Assembly (NCBI GenBank): GCA_036426205.1
Contig: WSYH01001258.1
Coordinates: forward strand, 62,001 to 126,000
Source of the DNA: Ascaphus truei
Taxonomy: Eukaryota; Chordata; Amphibia; Anura; Ascaphidae
Reading direction: 5' to 3'
Length of the DNA: 64,000 nt
A model generated the notes under the pieces. That model saw only the letters and a list, made by a program, of their open reading frames with translations, was not told where the DNA came from and did not search any database. Below, one piece after another: positions 36,061 to 47,000 of the stretch. The translations under genes were made by a program, and so were the position numbers. The number at the start of each line of letters is the position of its first letter. Position 1 is the stretch's first letter.

Positions 36061-36419
36061 TATTTTCTTGTACGTGTATTTATACCACCTTCACTTTATT
36101 TCAATATATTTCATTGATTTCACTATGAGTTGTGCGCTGTGTGTTCTTTTCTTTGTATACTAGCTTCGTTGGATGCTGAGCCATCTACAATTACACAGCA
36201 GCAAACTCTAATATTATCACTAAGGATTTTTACTTGTTTCATATCACCATTCACTTTATGGTTGTGTGTGTATATATTATAATCACTTATTTATGACTAT
36301 ATAATTTCACAGTATTGATTTTAGTGTGTATTTACACTTTATTATATGGTTGGTTGAAGGTTTTACTCACACTTTATATAATTAGTAGTGCAAATTCTCT
36401 ACACTTTTTTCTTTACATC

Positions 36420-37000
36420 ATACACACATCCCCCTCTCTCCCTATAAACATACACACACACAGACCCCTCTCCCTGAACATCATACACACATCCCCCCCT
36501 CTCCCTGCACATCACACACACACACTACCCCCCTCTCCCTGCACATCACACAGACACACAAACACACACACATCCCCCCTCTCCCTGCACATCATACACA
36601 CATCCCCCCCTCTCCCTGCACATCACACACACACACACCATCCCCTCTCCCTGCACATTACACACACACACATCCCCCCTCTACCTGCACATCACACAGA
36701 CACACAAACACAAACACATCCCCCCTCTCCCTGCACATCACACACACATCCCCCCTCTCCCTGCACATCACACACACATCCCCCTCTCCCTGCACATCAC
36801 ACACACACATCTCCCTCTCCCTGCACATCACACACACATCCCCTCTCTCCTTGACATCAAACACACACACACACATACACACACATCCCCCCTCTCCCTG
36901 CACATCACACACACACATCCCCCTCTCCCTCCCCCTGCACATCAGACACACACACATCCCCTCTCACTGCACATCACAGAAACATTCCCCTTCTCCCTGC
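36420..37000. repeat. Long CACACATCCCCCTCTCCCTGCA minisatellite
   Basis: About 20 units of 25-35 bp of the form CACACACATCCCCCCTCTCC-CTGCACATCA, located in the PRDM9 intron. Open frames on both strands (Pro/His/Thr-rich or Val/Cys-rich) are repeat by-products. Confidence 0.85.
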
Positions 37001-38170
37001 ATCAGAAGCTATGTAATTGGTTATAGCCTGTCACATGGTGAGACCGTTGCTGTAAAAATAAAATTCTACTGACTACAGAGATTTAGGTCGATCCATCGCG
37101 CCTACTATAAGCGCATGCAATGGATTTAATGCATTTGTTTTGACGCGACGTCGCCGGCACTATAAGCGCAGCCTTAGTGGCTAGTAAAGCATGGTTAGTT
37201 CTTGGTTTGTTCCGCAGGCATAAACAAAACCCTATGGCTCAGATAAAGTACATGAAATTCTGTTAAATTGGAGTTAATATCGCACCCAGGGAAATAATAA
37301 ACTAACGGGTAATATTACCGCAATTTTAAGGTGGTATATATCAAGATTGTGGCAATAATTTACTGGGTGCAATATTTAGGCCAATCTCACGATATTGGAA
37401 TAAACGCGATCGTTAATGTGTTACATACCGCATTGGGTTAATATTTCTATCATAGGCTTCTGTTAATGTCTATTATTACAGAAACCTATGATCAAAATAA
37501 CATTAACCCATTTCATGCCTGTGGTTACTAAGGTATACCAAATGGGTTAATACTTTATTAAAAGAAAACATTAGCTAACCCTGTTGACCCAGTTAGTGGC
37601 CAGTAAAGCATTGCCATTCTAGTCGCTAAGGTAATTATGGGGTTAACCTCTCTCACCCCCACCCCTTACGGGAAGCCTAACCACCCTCCCCGTGGCAACT
37701 ACCGCCATCACCCACGTCGCCTACCTCCTCCCCCTTCTAGACTAATGCCCAATATCCCTATTAGGCAAATGGGATTTTAAACATTAACCAAAAATATATA
37801 CACGTTTAAAACAAAACAGAACATTCAAAATACATTTTACACATTAAACCATTGATTATCACTGTGGATAACTAGGCCCTCTCAATGGGGGGCCCAGATA
37901 TCCACATTGGCGATAAATGGTAAACAAGTAATAAATGAATACATCAAAAATATTAAAATACATGAATCACCCCCCCGGCATTACCTCAGTAGCTAACCGC
38001 TATGGTAATGAAGGGAATTGGTGGATGTACCATGTGATGAATGCCCTTTTTTGGGTGCTGGTATGTCACCTTAAGGGGAGGGAATCACATTCCTTTTTAT
38101 GGAATCACATTCAATGATTTTGCATCGTTTTTGTATTTGCTTTGTCCCCATCACCATTGTAAAGGTACTG
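37001..38170. other. PRDM9 intron, no gene
   Basis: AT-rich DNA with small inverted repeats, for example ATTAACCCATTT near 37500 facing AAATGGGTTAAT near 37555. No coding pattern. Confidence 0.4.
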
Positions 38171-38176
38171 TAATGT

Positions 38177-38277
38177 ATGTATATATATATATATAATATT
38201 TATATATATATATAATATGTTATATATATATATAATTATATAATATATATATAATAATATATTATATAATATAGTGT
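38177..38277. repeat. TA microsatellite
   Basis: About 100 bp of alternating TA with single-base interruptions. Confidence 0.9.
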
Positions 38278-38464
38278 GTGCAAACAATGCATTTTTATAA
38301 ACACTATATCTATCTATCTCATTGTGTTTAATAAAATGCAATATTGTTGTATGGGGGAGAATCAGTACACAATACATACTCCTTTTTCCCTAAAAATAAA
38401 AAACCTTTAAACAATTGTATTAAAAAAATATAACACAGTTCTGGTATTCACTGGATATTATTGG

Positions 38465-38620
38465 CAGTGTTCGACAAACCTATACATTTGCTCGCCCCGG
38501 GCGAGTGGATTTAACCCCTGGGCGAGTAAATATTGGCCCAAGCAGCACACGTTTGGTACTAGGTGGCGAGTAGATTTTTTTGTGTGGCGAGTAGATTTTT
38601 TGGTGATTTGTCAACCACTG
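38465..38620. mobile_element. hAT-type MITE with 8-bp TSD (156 bp)
   Basis: Ends are CAGTGTTCGACAAACC and, inverted, CAGTGGTTGACAAATC. The CAGTG start is typical of hAT termini. An exact 8-bp ATTATTGG lies immediately on each side (38457-38464 and 38621-38628), the target duplication length of hAT transposases. The interior repeats GGCGAGTAGATTTTTT-like words. It has no coding capacity, so it depended on a transposase elsewhere. Confidence 0.85.
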
Positions 38621-38879
38621 ATTATTGGTATAGCTTAATTAAGTCTGAATAACATCTGTGATGCCAAATACAAAAATTGGGCATTTGGTTCCTGATTTAA
38701 AAAGGGAGATTTAGCAGAAAGTTGTTTCATCCTATAACTATATCAGAGACCTGGTACATACAGTAGTGCGGGAACAGGAACACCCGGTGACTGATATGTG
38801 AGCTTCTAATAAGACGCGTATTCTATTCATTGTACAAACATTTTTTAATTATACCTTCACAACTGAAACTATCGACTTA

Positions 38880-39151
38880 CTGTCCCGGCCGAGCTGAGTC
38901 TAATAAAAGAAGGGAGCTGGCCGGGATCGCAGCGGGCCAGTTGCAGGTCCATTCTCCGTTTAAAACCGGAGTTTCCGCCGCTTTCCCGCGCTTCAATAGA
39001 TAAGCGCTATGGCTATACTATTGAAAGCGCCCGAGGCGCGGGAAAACCAGCCGCGACCCGGCCCGGTTTTCAGCAGGAAACTGCCGTGCGGCGCCTGCGT
39101 TTTTTTTAAACCGCGGTGGCGGCCGCTTTAGAGTCAGCTCGGCCGCCACTG
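38880..39151. mobile_element. Hairpin-rich MITE, TA target (272 bp)
   Basis: TA flanks both ends (38878-38879, 39152-39153). The termini CTGTCCCGGCCGAGCTGAG and, inverted, CAGTGGCGGCCGAGCTGACT form ~25-bp inverted repeats. Inside is a nested hairpin, TTTCCCGCG/CGCGGGAAA enclosing GCGCTTCAATAG/CTATTGAAAGCGC. The ends resemble those of 5538-5891, so both probably belong to one Tc1/mariner- or pogo-like non-autonomous family. It sits ~300 bp before the PRDM9 zinc-finger exon. Confidence 0.7.
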
Positions 39152-39447
39152 TAGTATCTATCAAAGGATTTGTAAAGATTTCTGCCACTTTAATTGGTGT
39201 TTTGCAGCTAGTGAGATTTCCCTTTAAATCATTAAATATTTTAATCCACTTTAAATGTATGATCCACTACATCTTCTCTCCCTGCGTTAATGCTGCACAT
39301 GTTGTGCTAAACCCTTAATTTTTACAATGTACTGTACATCTACAGTTTACTTTCATCCTGAACTTTTTGTGCTATGCCAACTTACCTCTCCTTCATGGCC
39401 TTTTGTATGACAGTTTGTGTAACAGTGACTTTTTTTGTCTCATTTAG

Positions 39448-42400
39448 TACAAAGACAAGCACAAATAATCCACCCATGCCAGCACTGCAAAGTTGCTTTT
39501 AGCAGTCAGGATTACCTCCTCAAACATCTGAAGTTGAGACACCCAAATGAGTATATGGAAAAGAAGAGGACAGAACAATCTTGCAACATTCCAATAAATA
39601 TGACAGAAACAGCATCTTCCAACCAGTCAAGGCAATTAATGAACAATGTAACTGCTTCTCATTCCAAAAAATATATATTAGCAGCTGCCACAGGAAAAGA
39701 TCTTGGAGAATGTGGGAAGAGTCTGACTTGGTTATCAGACCAGAACCTACAGAAGAGGACACAGACCGGAGAGAGACCACATGAATGTGGGAAGGGATTT
39801 AGTGACTTATTGAGCCTGGACACACACAAGAGGACACACACAGGAGAGAGACCACATGTATGTGGGGAATGTGGGAAGGGATTTAGTGTGTCATCCAACC
39901 TGAACAAACACATGAGCACACACACAGGGGAGAGAACGCATGTATGTGGGGAATGTGGGAACAGATTTAGTCGGTTATTCAACCTGAACACACACATGAG
40001 GACACACACGGGGGAGAGACCGCATGTATGTGGGGAATGTGGGAAGGGATTTAGTCAGTTATCCATCCTGAACACACACATGAGGATACACACAGGGGAG
40101 AGACCGCATGTATGTGGGGAATGTGGGAAGGGATTTAGTTTGTCATCCAGCCTGAACACACACATGAGCACACACACAGGGGAGAGACCGCATGTATGTG
40201 GGGAATGTGGGAAGGGATTTAGTGTGTCATCCAACCTGAACACACACATGAGGACACACACAGGGGAGAGACCGCATGTATGTGGGGAATGTGGGAAAGG
40301 ATTTAGTGTGTCATCCAGCCTGAACACACACATGAGGGCACACACAGGGGAGAGACCACATGTATGTGGGGAATGTGGGAAGGGATTTAGTCAGTTATCC
40401 AGCGTGAACACACACGTGAGGACACACACAGGGGAGAGACCGCATGTATGTGGGGAATGTGGGAAAGGATTTAGTCGGTTATTTAACCTGAACACACACA
40501 AGAGGACACACACAGGGGAGAGACCACATGTATGTGTGGAATGTGGGAAGGGATTTAGTGATTTATCCAGTCTGGACACACACATGAGGACACACAAAGG
40601 GGAGAGACCGCATGTATGTGGGGAATGTGGGAAAGGATTTAGTCGGTTATCCAACCTGAACACACACAAGAGGACACACACAGGGGAGAGACCGCATGTA
40701 TGTGGGGAATGTGGGAAGGGATTTAGTCGGTTATCCAACCTGAACACACACATGAGGACACACACAGGGGAGAGACCGCATGTATGTGTTGAATGTGGGA
40801 AGGGATTTATTGTGTCATCCAGCCTGGACACACACATGAGGAAACACACAGTGGAGAGATCGCATGTATGTTGGGAATGTGGGAAGGTATTTAGTCAGTT
40901 ATCATATCTGGATGCACATAAGAGGACACACACAGGGGAGAGACCACATGTATGTGGGGAATGTGGGAAGGGATTTAGTTTGTCATCCAGCCTGAACACA
41001 CACATGAGCACACACACCGGGGAGAGACCGCATGTATGTGGGGAATGTGGGACGGGATTTAGTTTGTCATCCAGCCTGAATACACACATGAGGACACACA
41101 CAGGGGAGAGACCGCATATATGTGGGGAATGTGGGAAAGGATTTAGTCGGTTATTTAACCTGAACACACACAAGAGGACACACACAGGGGAGAGACTGCA
41201 TGTATGTGGGGAATGTGGGAAGGGATTTAGTCGGTTATCCAACCTGAACACACACAAGAGGGCACACACAGGGGAGAGACCGCATGTATGTGTGGAATGT
41301 GGGAGGGGATTTACTGATTTATCCAGCCTGGACACACACAAGAGGACACACACAGGGGAGAGACCACATGTATGTGGGGAATGTGGGAACGGATTTAGTC
41401 GGTTATCCATCCTGAAAACACACATGAGGACACACACAGGGGAGAGACCGCATGTATGTGGGGAATGTGGGAAGGGATTTAGTCAGTTATCCAGCCTGAA
41501 CACACACATGAGGACACACACAGGGGAGAGACCGCATGTATGTGGGGAATGTGGGAAGGGATTTAGTTTGTCATCCAGCTTGAACATACACATGAGCACA
41601 CACACCGGGGAGAGACCGCATGCATGTGGGGAATGTGGGAAGGGATTTAGTCGGTTATCCAACCTGAACACACACATGAGGACACACACAGGGGAGAGAC
41701 CGCATGTATGTGGGGAATTGTGCAAGGGATCTTTAGTCTGTTTTATCCCAACCTGAACACCACACAAGTGGACCACACAGGGAGGAGACCGCATGTAGTG
41801 TGATAATGTGGGAGGGGTTTACTGATTTATCCAAGCCTGGACACACACAAGAGGACACACACAGGGAGAGACCACATGTATGTGGGGAATGTGGGAAGGA
41901 TTTAGTCATTATCCACCCTGAACACCAACAGAAGGACACACACAGGGGAGAGACCGCATGTATGTGGGGAATGTGGGAAGGATTTATTGTCATACCACCT
42001 GAACACACATGAGCACACACACGGGGAGAGACCGCCATGTATGTGTGGGGAATGTGGAAGGATTTAGTCGGTTATCCACCTGAACACCACATGAGACACA
42101 CACAGGGAGAGACCCACATGTATGTGGAATGTGGGGAAGGGGATTTAGTCAGTTATCCAGCCTGAACACACACATTAGGACACACACAGGGGAGAGACCG
42201 CATGTATGTGGGGAATGTGGGAAGGGATTTAGTTTGTCATCCAGCCTGAACATACACATGAGCACACACACAGGGGAGAGACCGCATGTATGTGGGGAAT
42301 GTGGGAAGGAATTTAGTCGGTTATCCAACCTGAACACACACATGAGGACACACACAGGGGAGAGACCGCATGTATGTGGGGAATGTGGGAAGGGATTTAG

Positions 42401-42996
42401 TCGGTTATCCAACCTGAACACACATAAGAGGATACACACAGGGGAGAGACCGCATGTATGTGTGGAATGTGGGAGGGGATTTACTGATTTATCCAGCCTG
42501 TACACACACATGAGGACACACACAGGGGAGAGACCGCATGTATGTGGGGAATGTGGGAAGGGATTTAGTCAGTTATCCAGCCTGAACACACACATGAGGA
42601 CACACACAGGGGAGAGACCACATGTATGTGGGGAATGTGGGAAAGGATTTAGTCGGTTATTTAACCTGAACACACACACAAGGACACACAAATTGGAGAG
42701 ACCGCATGTACAGTATGTGGGGAATGTGGGAAGGGATTTAGTGTGTCATCCAGCCTGAACACACACATGTAGACACACACAGGAGAGAGACCACATGTAT
42801 GTGGATGTGGGAAGGGATTTAGTCAGTTATTCAACCTGAACACACACAAGGGAGAGACCGCATGTATGTGTGGAATGTGAGAGGGGATTTAGTGATTTAT
42901 CCAGCCTGGACACAAACACGAGGTGACACACAGGGGAGAGCCCGCATGTATGTGGGGAATGTGGGAAAGAATTTAGGGGGCTATGCACTAAGCAGT
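39448..42996 (+). CDS. PRDM9: PRDM9-type gene, zinc-finger array exon
   Basis: The exon follows the acceptor TTGTCTCATTTAG. It begins [11 protein letters not shown] and carries the lone post-SET finger [17 protein letters not shown], diagnostic of PRDM9, then a ~90-residue spacer and two degenerate fingers. From 39855 there are 22 intact 28-residue C2H2 fingers (84-bp units, linker TGERP) up to about 41703. Their helix positions vary at -1 (8 R, 4 V, 4 Q, 4 L, 2 D) and 3 (10 S, 9 N, 2 I, 1 Y), while position 6 is Thr in 19 of 22. About five units at 41705-42135 are riddled with small indels. Clean fingers resume to about 42700, where a 5-bp insertion shifts the frame. The array stops inside a finger at about 42975, with TGA near 42996. 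The protein should act in the meiotic nucleus, binding DNA. Only exons 33835 and 39448 are visible. Confidence 0.85.
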
Positions 42997-43570
42997 GAGA
43001 TTTTGCGCTGGCATGAAGAAAATTTCACGTCCGCTAAAAAGTGAAGCGGATGCACGATTCACTAAGGAGTTCAGCGCGTACGGGATCGGACGTGCTCAAA
43101 TCAGCCTGATCGTGCATGCTTTTTTTTTCCCCCTGCTATCGCGCTTAAAGTTCAAGTACAATAGCTGACAGGAAATAAAGCCTCATGTAATATTTGCATG
43201 GAGATTCTGCATCTCCATGCATGTCTGTTACAGGCGATCGTGCATTTAGAATATACATTTTAATAATAGTGTACATGAGCAGGGGGTCTCCAGAGGTGAA
43301 CCGCATTGGTTTCAGGTCTGGGGACCCTCTGCTTCATGAGATACAGGCCCCGTTATGGGGTGCTGGTATCCCCTGCACTTTTAAAGCTTCCGCATCATGT
43401 GACCGGGACATTTAAATTCTGCAGGGGATACCGGCACCCTATAACGGGGCCTGTATCTTATGAAGTAAGGGGTCCCCGGACCTGAAACCAAAGTGGTTAA
43501 CCTCAGGAGACCCCCTGCACATCTACATTAGTGTCAAAACACACACAACAATAAACAGTCATTCATTACC
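42975..43570. repeat. Repeat at array end with 105-bp-arm hairpin
   Basis: At 42975 the zinc-finger unit breaks off into GGGGGCTATGCACTAAGCAG, a sequence style I associate with frog dispersed repeats. Further on, 43265-43372 is the inverse of 43415-43525 (for example GATACAGGCCCCGTTATGGGG against CCCTATAACGGGGCCTGTATC), with a ~43-bp loop. Non-coding. Confidence 0.55.
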
Positions 43571-43699
43571 GTAGCGGATAGCCACTATGGTAATGAAGCT
43601 GCATTAATGTAAATTGGTGTTTTTTTATTGTCATTTCTTGTAATGTTGTGGTGTATATTAATTCTCTAATGATACGATTTGTGGTGAAACATAGAACCA

Positions 43700-44190
43700 A
43701 TGTGAAAATAGGTTTACTCTATTTAGCCTATTTCATTGTCTGTCCTCGACCAATCACATCCCCCTGACGAAGTTGCCGCAGTGTGAAGAAACGCATAGGG
43801 CTGGTGACGTCATTGCGTATGTGTTCGTGTTATTGGGAGTTCCTGGCATCCTTGTGCTCTGGCTGGCGGCATTTTCAAGAGCTATCAACTGCTGCATGAG
43901 GGAGCGAAGGACGTGAAGGCATTGAATGCCTTTCTATCTTGCTGCCAACTCATTATAGGAGTTTGTGGTGGCTCTGGGCTCTCTACATTTACTCTGCCTA
44001 TGGGGACTCCACCTACCATCGCAGATGACCAAAATTAGAGATTTTTCTCCCACGAATGGTTCTGTTTAAAATCCTGTAAGTGCACATTCTTATGGGTTGC
44101 TGATTTTTAAATAAATGTACCTATTTTTTATTCAGTTTTGGGCTATGGAGCTTGCGCTTTTGTTTGTTTTTTGTCCATATATATATATAC
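43700..44190 (+). mobile_element. PLE tail fragment
   Basis: Contains a hammerhead-like core (43764-43811) and ends GAGCTTGCGCTTTTGTTTG before a short TA run, like other PLE tails here. It adjoins the 3' end of the retroviral env, so it may have truncated the provirus. No ORF remains. Confidence 0.5.
43764..43811 (+). ncRNA. Hammerhead-like motif with GUC site
   Basis: CTGACGA (43764-43770) fits CUGANGA. GAAAC lies at 43788-43792. ACG after GAA can pair with CGT at 43808-43810, placing C at the cleavage position (GTC). Helix II between them is poorly paired, so activity is uncertain. Confidence 0.4.
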
Positions 44191-44759
44191 TTTCCAGAGT
44201 TAAAACATTGTACTTGGCATCTTCTGTCTTCAAGGGACTGCTGTAGATTGGTTCTGCAAACAATGGCATTATGTCTGCAGAGGGGGTGGCACATTTGTGG
44301 ATCATGCCTTTGACAAACGTAACACAAACATAGATGACAACGAGTATCACAATCACACACATTACTGCATTCAAAAATTTCGCTCCTAGTGATCCTACCA
44401 ATCCAGTCAGCCCAAAGGGTCCCAGTCTGTGTCACCTTCCTTCCTAAGTCTTTCTTGAATTTCTTCTATCTTGTCTAACTCATGCTGTACCTTGCCACTC
44501 TGATCTTGGATGAAAACACAACATTGTTCTTTAATTAGGGCACATACACCTCCTTTTGATGCTAAAATGTAATCTAAAGCCATTCTGTTTTGTAAGGCCA
44601 TAAGTCTGATCTGAACCTGTTCTTGGTTTAGTGATGCTATGGCTGTAGTGGTGTGATTGAGGACATCTAACACATCTGTTAATGTATTAAACCTGTCATA
44701 TAGTAACCCAACTCCTACATTTGGAAATAAACTAGCCCAAAATTGTTCTTTCCATAAAC
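44190..44759 (-). pseudogene. env: ERV env, transmembrane subunit (3' part)
   Basis: The minus frame contains LWKEQFWASLFPNVGVGLLY, a heptad region, then an immunosuppressive-like segment, LQNRMALDYILASKGG, with VCALIKEQCC supplying the CX6CC disulfide motif. After a frameshift near 44410 there is a membrane anchor (FLNAVMCVIVILVVIYVCV) and a short cytoplasmic tail. The N-terminal part is joined to PLE sequence at 44760, because the rest of env lies at 54771 and beyond. The frameshift and split make it non-functional. Confidence 0.85.
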
Positions 44760-45099
44760 CCTGGAAATGGAGACCGCGCTCGTCTGTGATCTTCACGGGG
44801 AATCCTCTGAAAGGCCTCTTCTCCCGCTGCTCCTTCTCCCTCCGGTGATCAGCCGGCCACAATCAATCCAAAATGCAAAAACAAAAGGGGAGGTGGAGCG
44901 CAGAGAAAAAGAGAAATGCCAAGGTAAGATGGAAGATGTTGTAAGTTATCACCCCTAGTATAATTACCCCAGGTTCCCCGTGGCGGAAGCTCAGCCCTCC
45001 TGTGAGCCAACAGGTAATGCACCACACCTGAGTAACCTTGTATGTTCCTACACCTCCACAGTATTATCTGCGAGTGGGTGAGGGAAAACCTGTTACACT

Positions 45100-45660
45100 C
45101 ACAATATTTCTTATTTCTTTTGCTTCCCCAATATAATTAGTCAGGAATGAAAAATCAAATTTATCATTTCTTTTTATCAAATTAACCTTAGTTTTTAGCA
45201 AATCTTCTCTATCCACTGCGTCAACTTTTTTGAAGGCCTCATTCAATTTCTCTTCCCTATAATTCTTTTCTATAAACCTATTTTTAGCTGTTTAGCTTGT
45301 ACATGAAACGTGTCTTTGTCACTGCAGTTTCTCTTTAGCCTTGTAAACTGTCCAGATGGGACACCATCCATCCATCTGGGCAGATGACAACTTGATCTAA
45401 GTATGTAGTTGTTTTTATCAGTGTCTTTAAAGTATGTTTTAGTTTTAATGATGTCTTCCTCAATGAAGATGACAAGGTCTAAAAAGTTCACACTGTGTTG
45501 ACTATAATTACTCATAAATTTCAAATTACTTTCATTAATATTTAAGGAATCCAGAAATTCAACAAGGGTCTCTTGACCTCCCCCCCCCCTCCATATTAAA
45601 AACACGTCGTCGATGAAACAGCGCCTGTTTCTACACCATCACTCTGTCACAGTATGTGAT
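45100..45660 (-). pseudogene. PLE RT fragment, second family
   Basis: The minus strand shows RRCFIDDVFLIWRG (the Asp-Asp catalytic box as FIDD), SVNFLDLVIFIEEDIIKTKT, GVPSGQFTRLKRNCS (thumb) and, after a frameshift, AFKKVDAVDREDLLKTKVNL. Motifs upstream of the FIDD box and the GIY-YIG domain are missing. Different in sequence from the PLEs at 12012 and 48640. Confidence 0.75.
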
Positions 45661-46379
45661 GTTACACATACTGTAGTCCAAGCGCGGGCGTTGGAATTTC
45701 ACAAGGGGGAGATTATAGCCTAGCCTACAGCCGCTACTTATTTCCCTGGGCCCTACCAGTGTAAGCCCTGTTAGGTACAGGCAGTGGATGGGTTAATTCC
45801 TCCAGAAGGCCTTGGCAGCCAGAGAGTGTCCATCTGGGGGAGGTACTGTCTGGGTCACATGCTGGATTGTGATGACCTGTCAGTATCAGACCTGCCCTGG
45901 TATGGGGCAGGGTTACAAGCCCAACCCTGGGGTATATAAACTGTCTCTCTCCCTAAAGTGGGTGTGTCTCTTTCATCCCCTGTGGAGTGAGAAACAACTT
46001 CCCTGGTCCCATAAGGAGACACAGGAGGAGCACCAAGCAGGAGGAAACTTGGATGGGTCTCAAGCCTTGAAGTGACCTTCTAAGGGGAAGCAAGAAAAGG
46101 GATGCAGCTGCTGTAAGATCTTAACCAATGCAATAAATACCATGACGCCATATTCAAGGGTAATTCACTGTCTTGAGATATAAAAAAGGTGTCAGAAAGG
46201 TGACAGACTATCCTACTATCACAGGATCCATGCTGACTGGCGGCGCTGCAACAACAAACCAAGGTACCCTGTAAACCCTGTCCTAAGAATCCCCACACCA
46301 TCATGGAAGTACTCAGCCCTCCTGTTACCTCACAGGTATGCACCATTCTACACCAAAGACACTAGTAGCAAACAAATTT
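45661..46379 (+). promoter_or_regulatory. LTR-like segment with TATA and poly(A) signal
   Basis: A TATATAAA box at 45933-45940 is followed ~190 bp later by AATAAA at 46132-46137, the spacing of an LTR U3-R-U5. GTACTCAGCCCTCCTGT...ACAGGTATGCACCA near 46305 resembles 44985-45020, which may mark related ends on either side of this stretch. No coding. Termini not resolved. Confidence 0.3.
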
Positions 46380-47000
46380 CACTTAGGGTGGGGGTAAAAG
46401 ACATACATATAGTTAAATACTTCAATGTTAGTATTTTCATGAGTAAGGGTTTTAGTTAAACCCTTTGGCCAAAGTGTTATAAGTCTGCAGCCACTTCACA
46501 GCATGACCAGTATGCAGGTCCTAACACTACCTGTGAACATTTTCATTTACCTCTGCAGTGGAGGGAGAAGGGTCTCAATAGACCAGTCATGCACAGGTAC
46601 AGGGAAAAAGCTGCTACTTAAAAAGTGGGGAAGGGTGAGCTTAAATCCAGGGAGGAGGAGCCACCAACCTCCAAACAACTGATCCAGTTGAAAATTAAAA
46701 TGAATGAACACACAGTCCCTGCAAGCTCTAACCTCAGAACCCCCACATCATATATATATATACAGTATTTTATCAAAAGGAGTGCTACTTAGTGTGGCCA
46801 AATGTATACAACACAAGACAATAATACCCAATGCTACATCCAATGTGAAAAAATACATAAATGCTTCAATATTAGTATTCTCATGAATAAGGGTAATTTA
46901 GTTAAACCCTTTGGCCAAAGCACTACAAACCTGCAGCCACGTCACGGGACGACCAGTATGCAGGTCCTAACACTACCTATTGCTGGTTTTCGCAAAATGT
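46380..47000. repeat. Two diverged copies of a ~170-bp sequence
   Basis: 46400-46550 and 46830-46985 share AATACTTCAATGTTAGTATT-like, TTAGTTAAACCCTTTGGCCA and CCAGTATGCAGGTCCTAACA, in the same orientation about 430 bp apart. Family unknown. Confidence 0.6.

Larger units (their letters stand above)
25775..36076. repeat. 10.3-kb duplicated block, copy 2
   Basis: Partner of 13850-24258. It is the cleaner copy: the PRDM9 exon, TSD word and hammerhead-like motif are all intact here, while copy 1 shows base dropouts. Its left flank (non-PLE DNA) differs from copy 1, and its right end continues into the PRDM9 intron and zinc-finger exon. Confidence 0.9.

Noticed and set aside
13850..36076. Genuine recent tandem duplication of a PRDM9 exon
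   Set aside because: Not excluded, but indels dominate over substitutions and the LTR flanks fit two alleles, so an assembly artefact is preferred.
36315..36957. 179-codon + frame and 99-codon minus frame
   Set aside because: Translate a CA-rich minisatellite and have no domain.
36420..37000. CRISPR-like array
   Set aside because: Units are contiguous and low-complexity without unique spacers, and the genome is eukaryotic.
40055..41794. Long minus-strand open frames (up to 180 codons) rich in Cys, Leu and Pro
   Set aside because: They are the reverse of the zinc-finger array. The 84-bp unit is a multiple of three, so one open antisense unit makes a long open frame.
39448..42996. Ordinary frog zinc-finger (non-PRDM9) gene
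   Set aside because: The post-SET finger, the SET exon in the right phase upstream and variation confined to contact positions point to PRDM9.
44121..44435. 104-codon minus frame at the env end
   Set aside because: Out of frame with the env transmembrane segment, which is read in the neighbouring frame.
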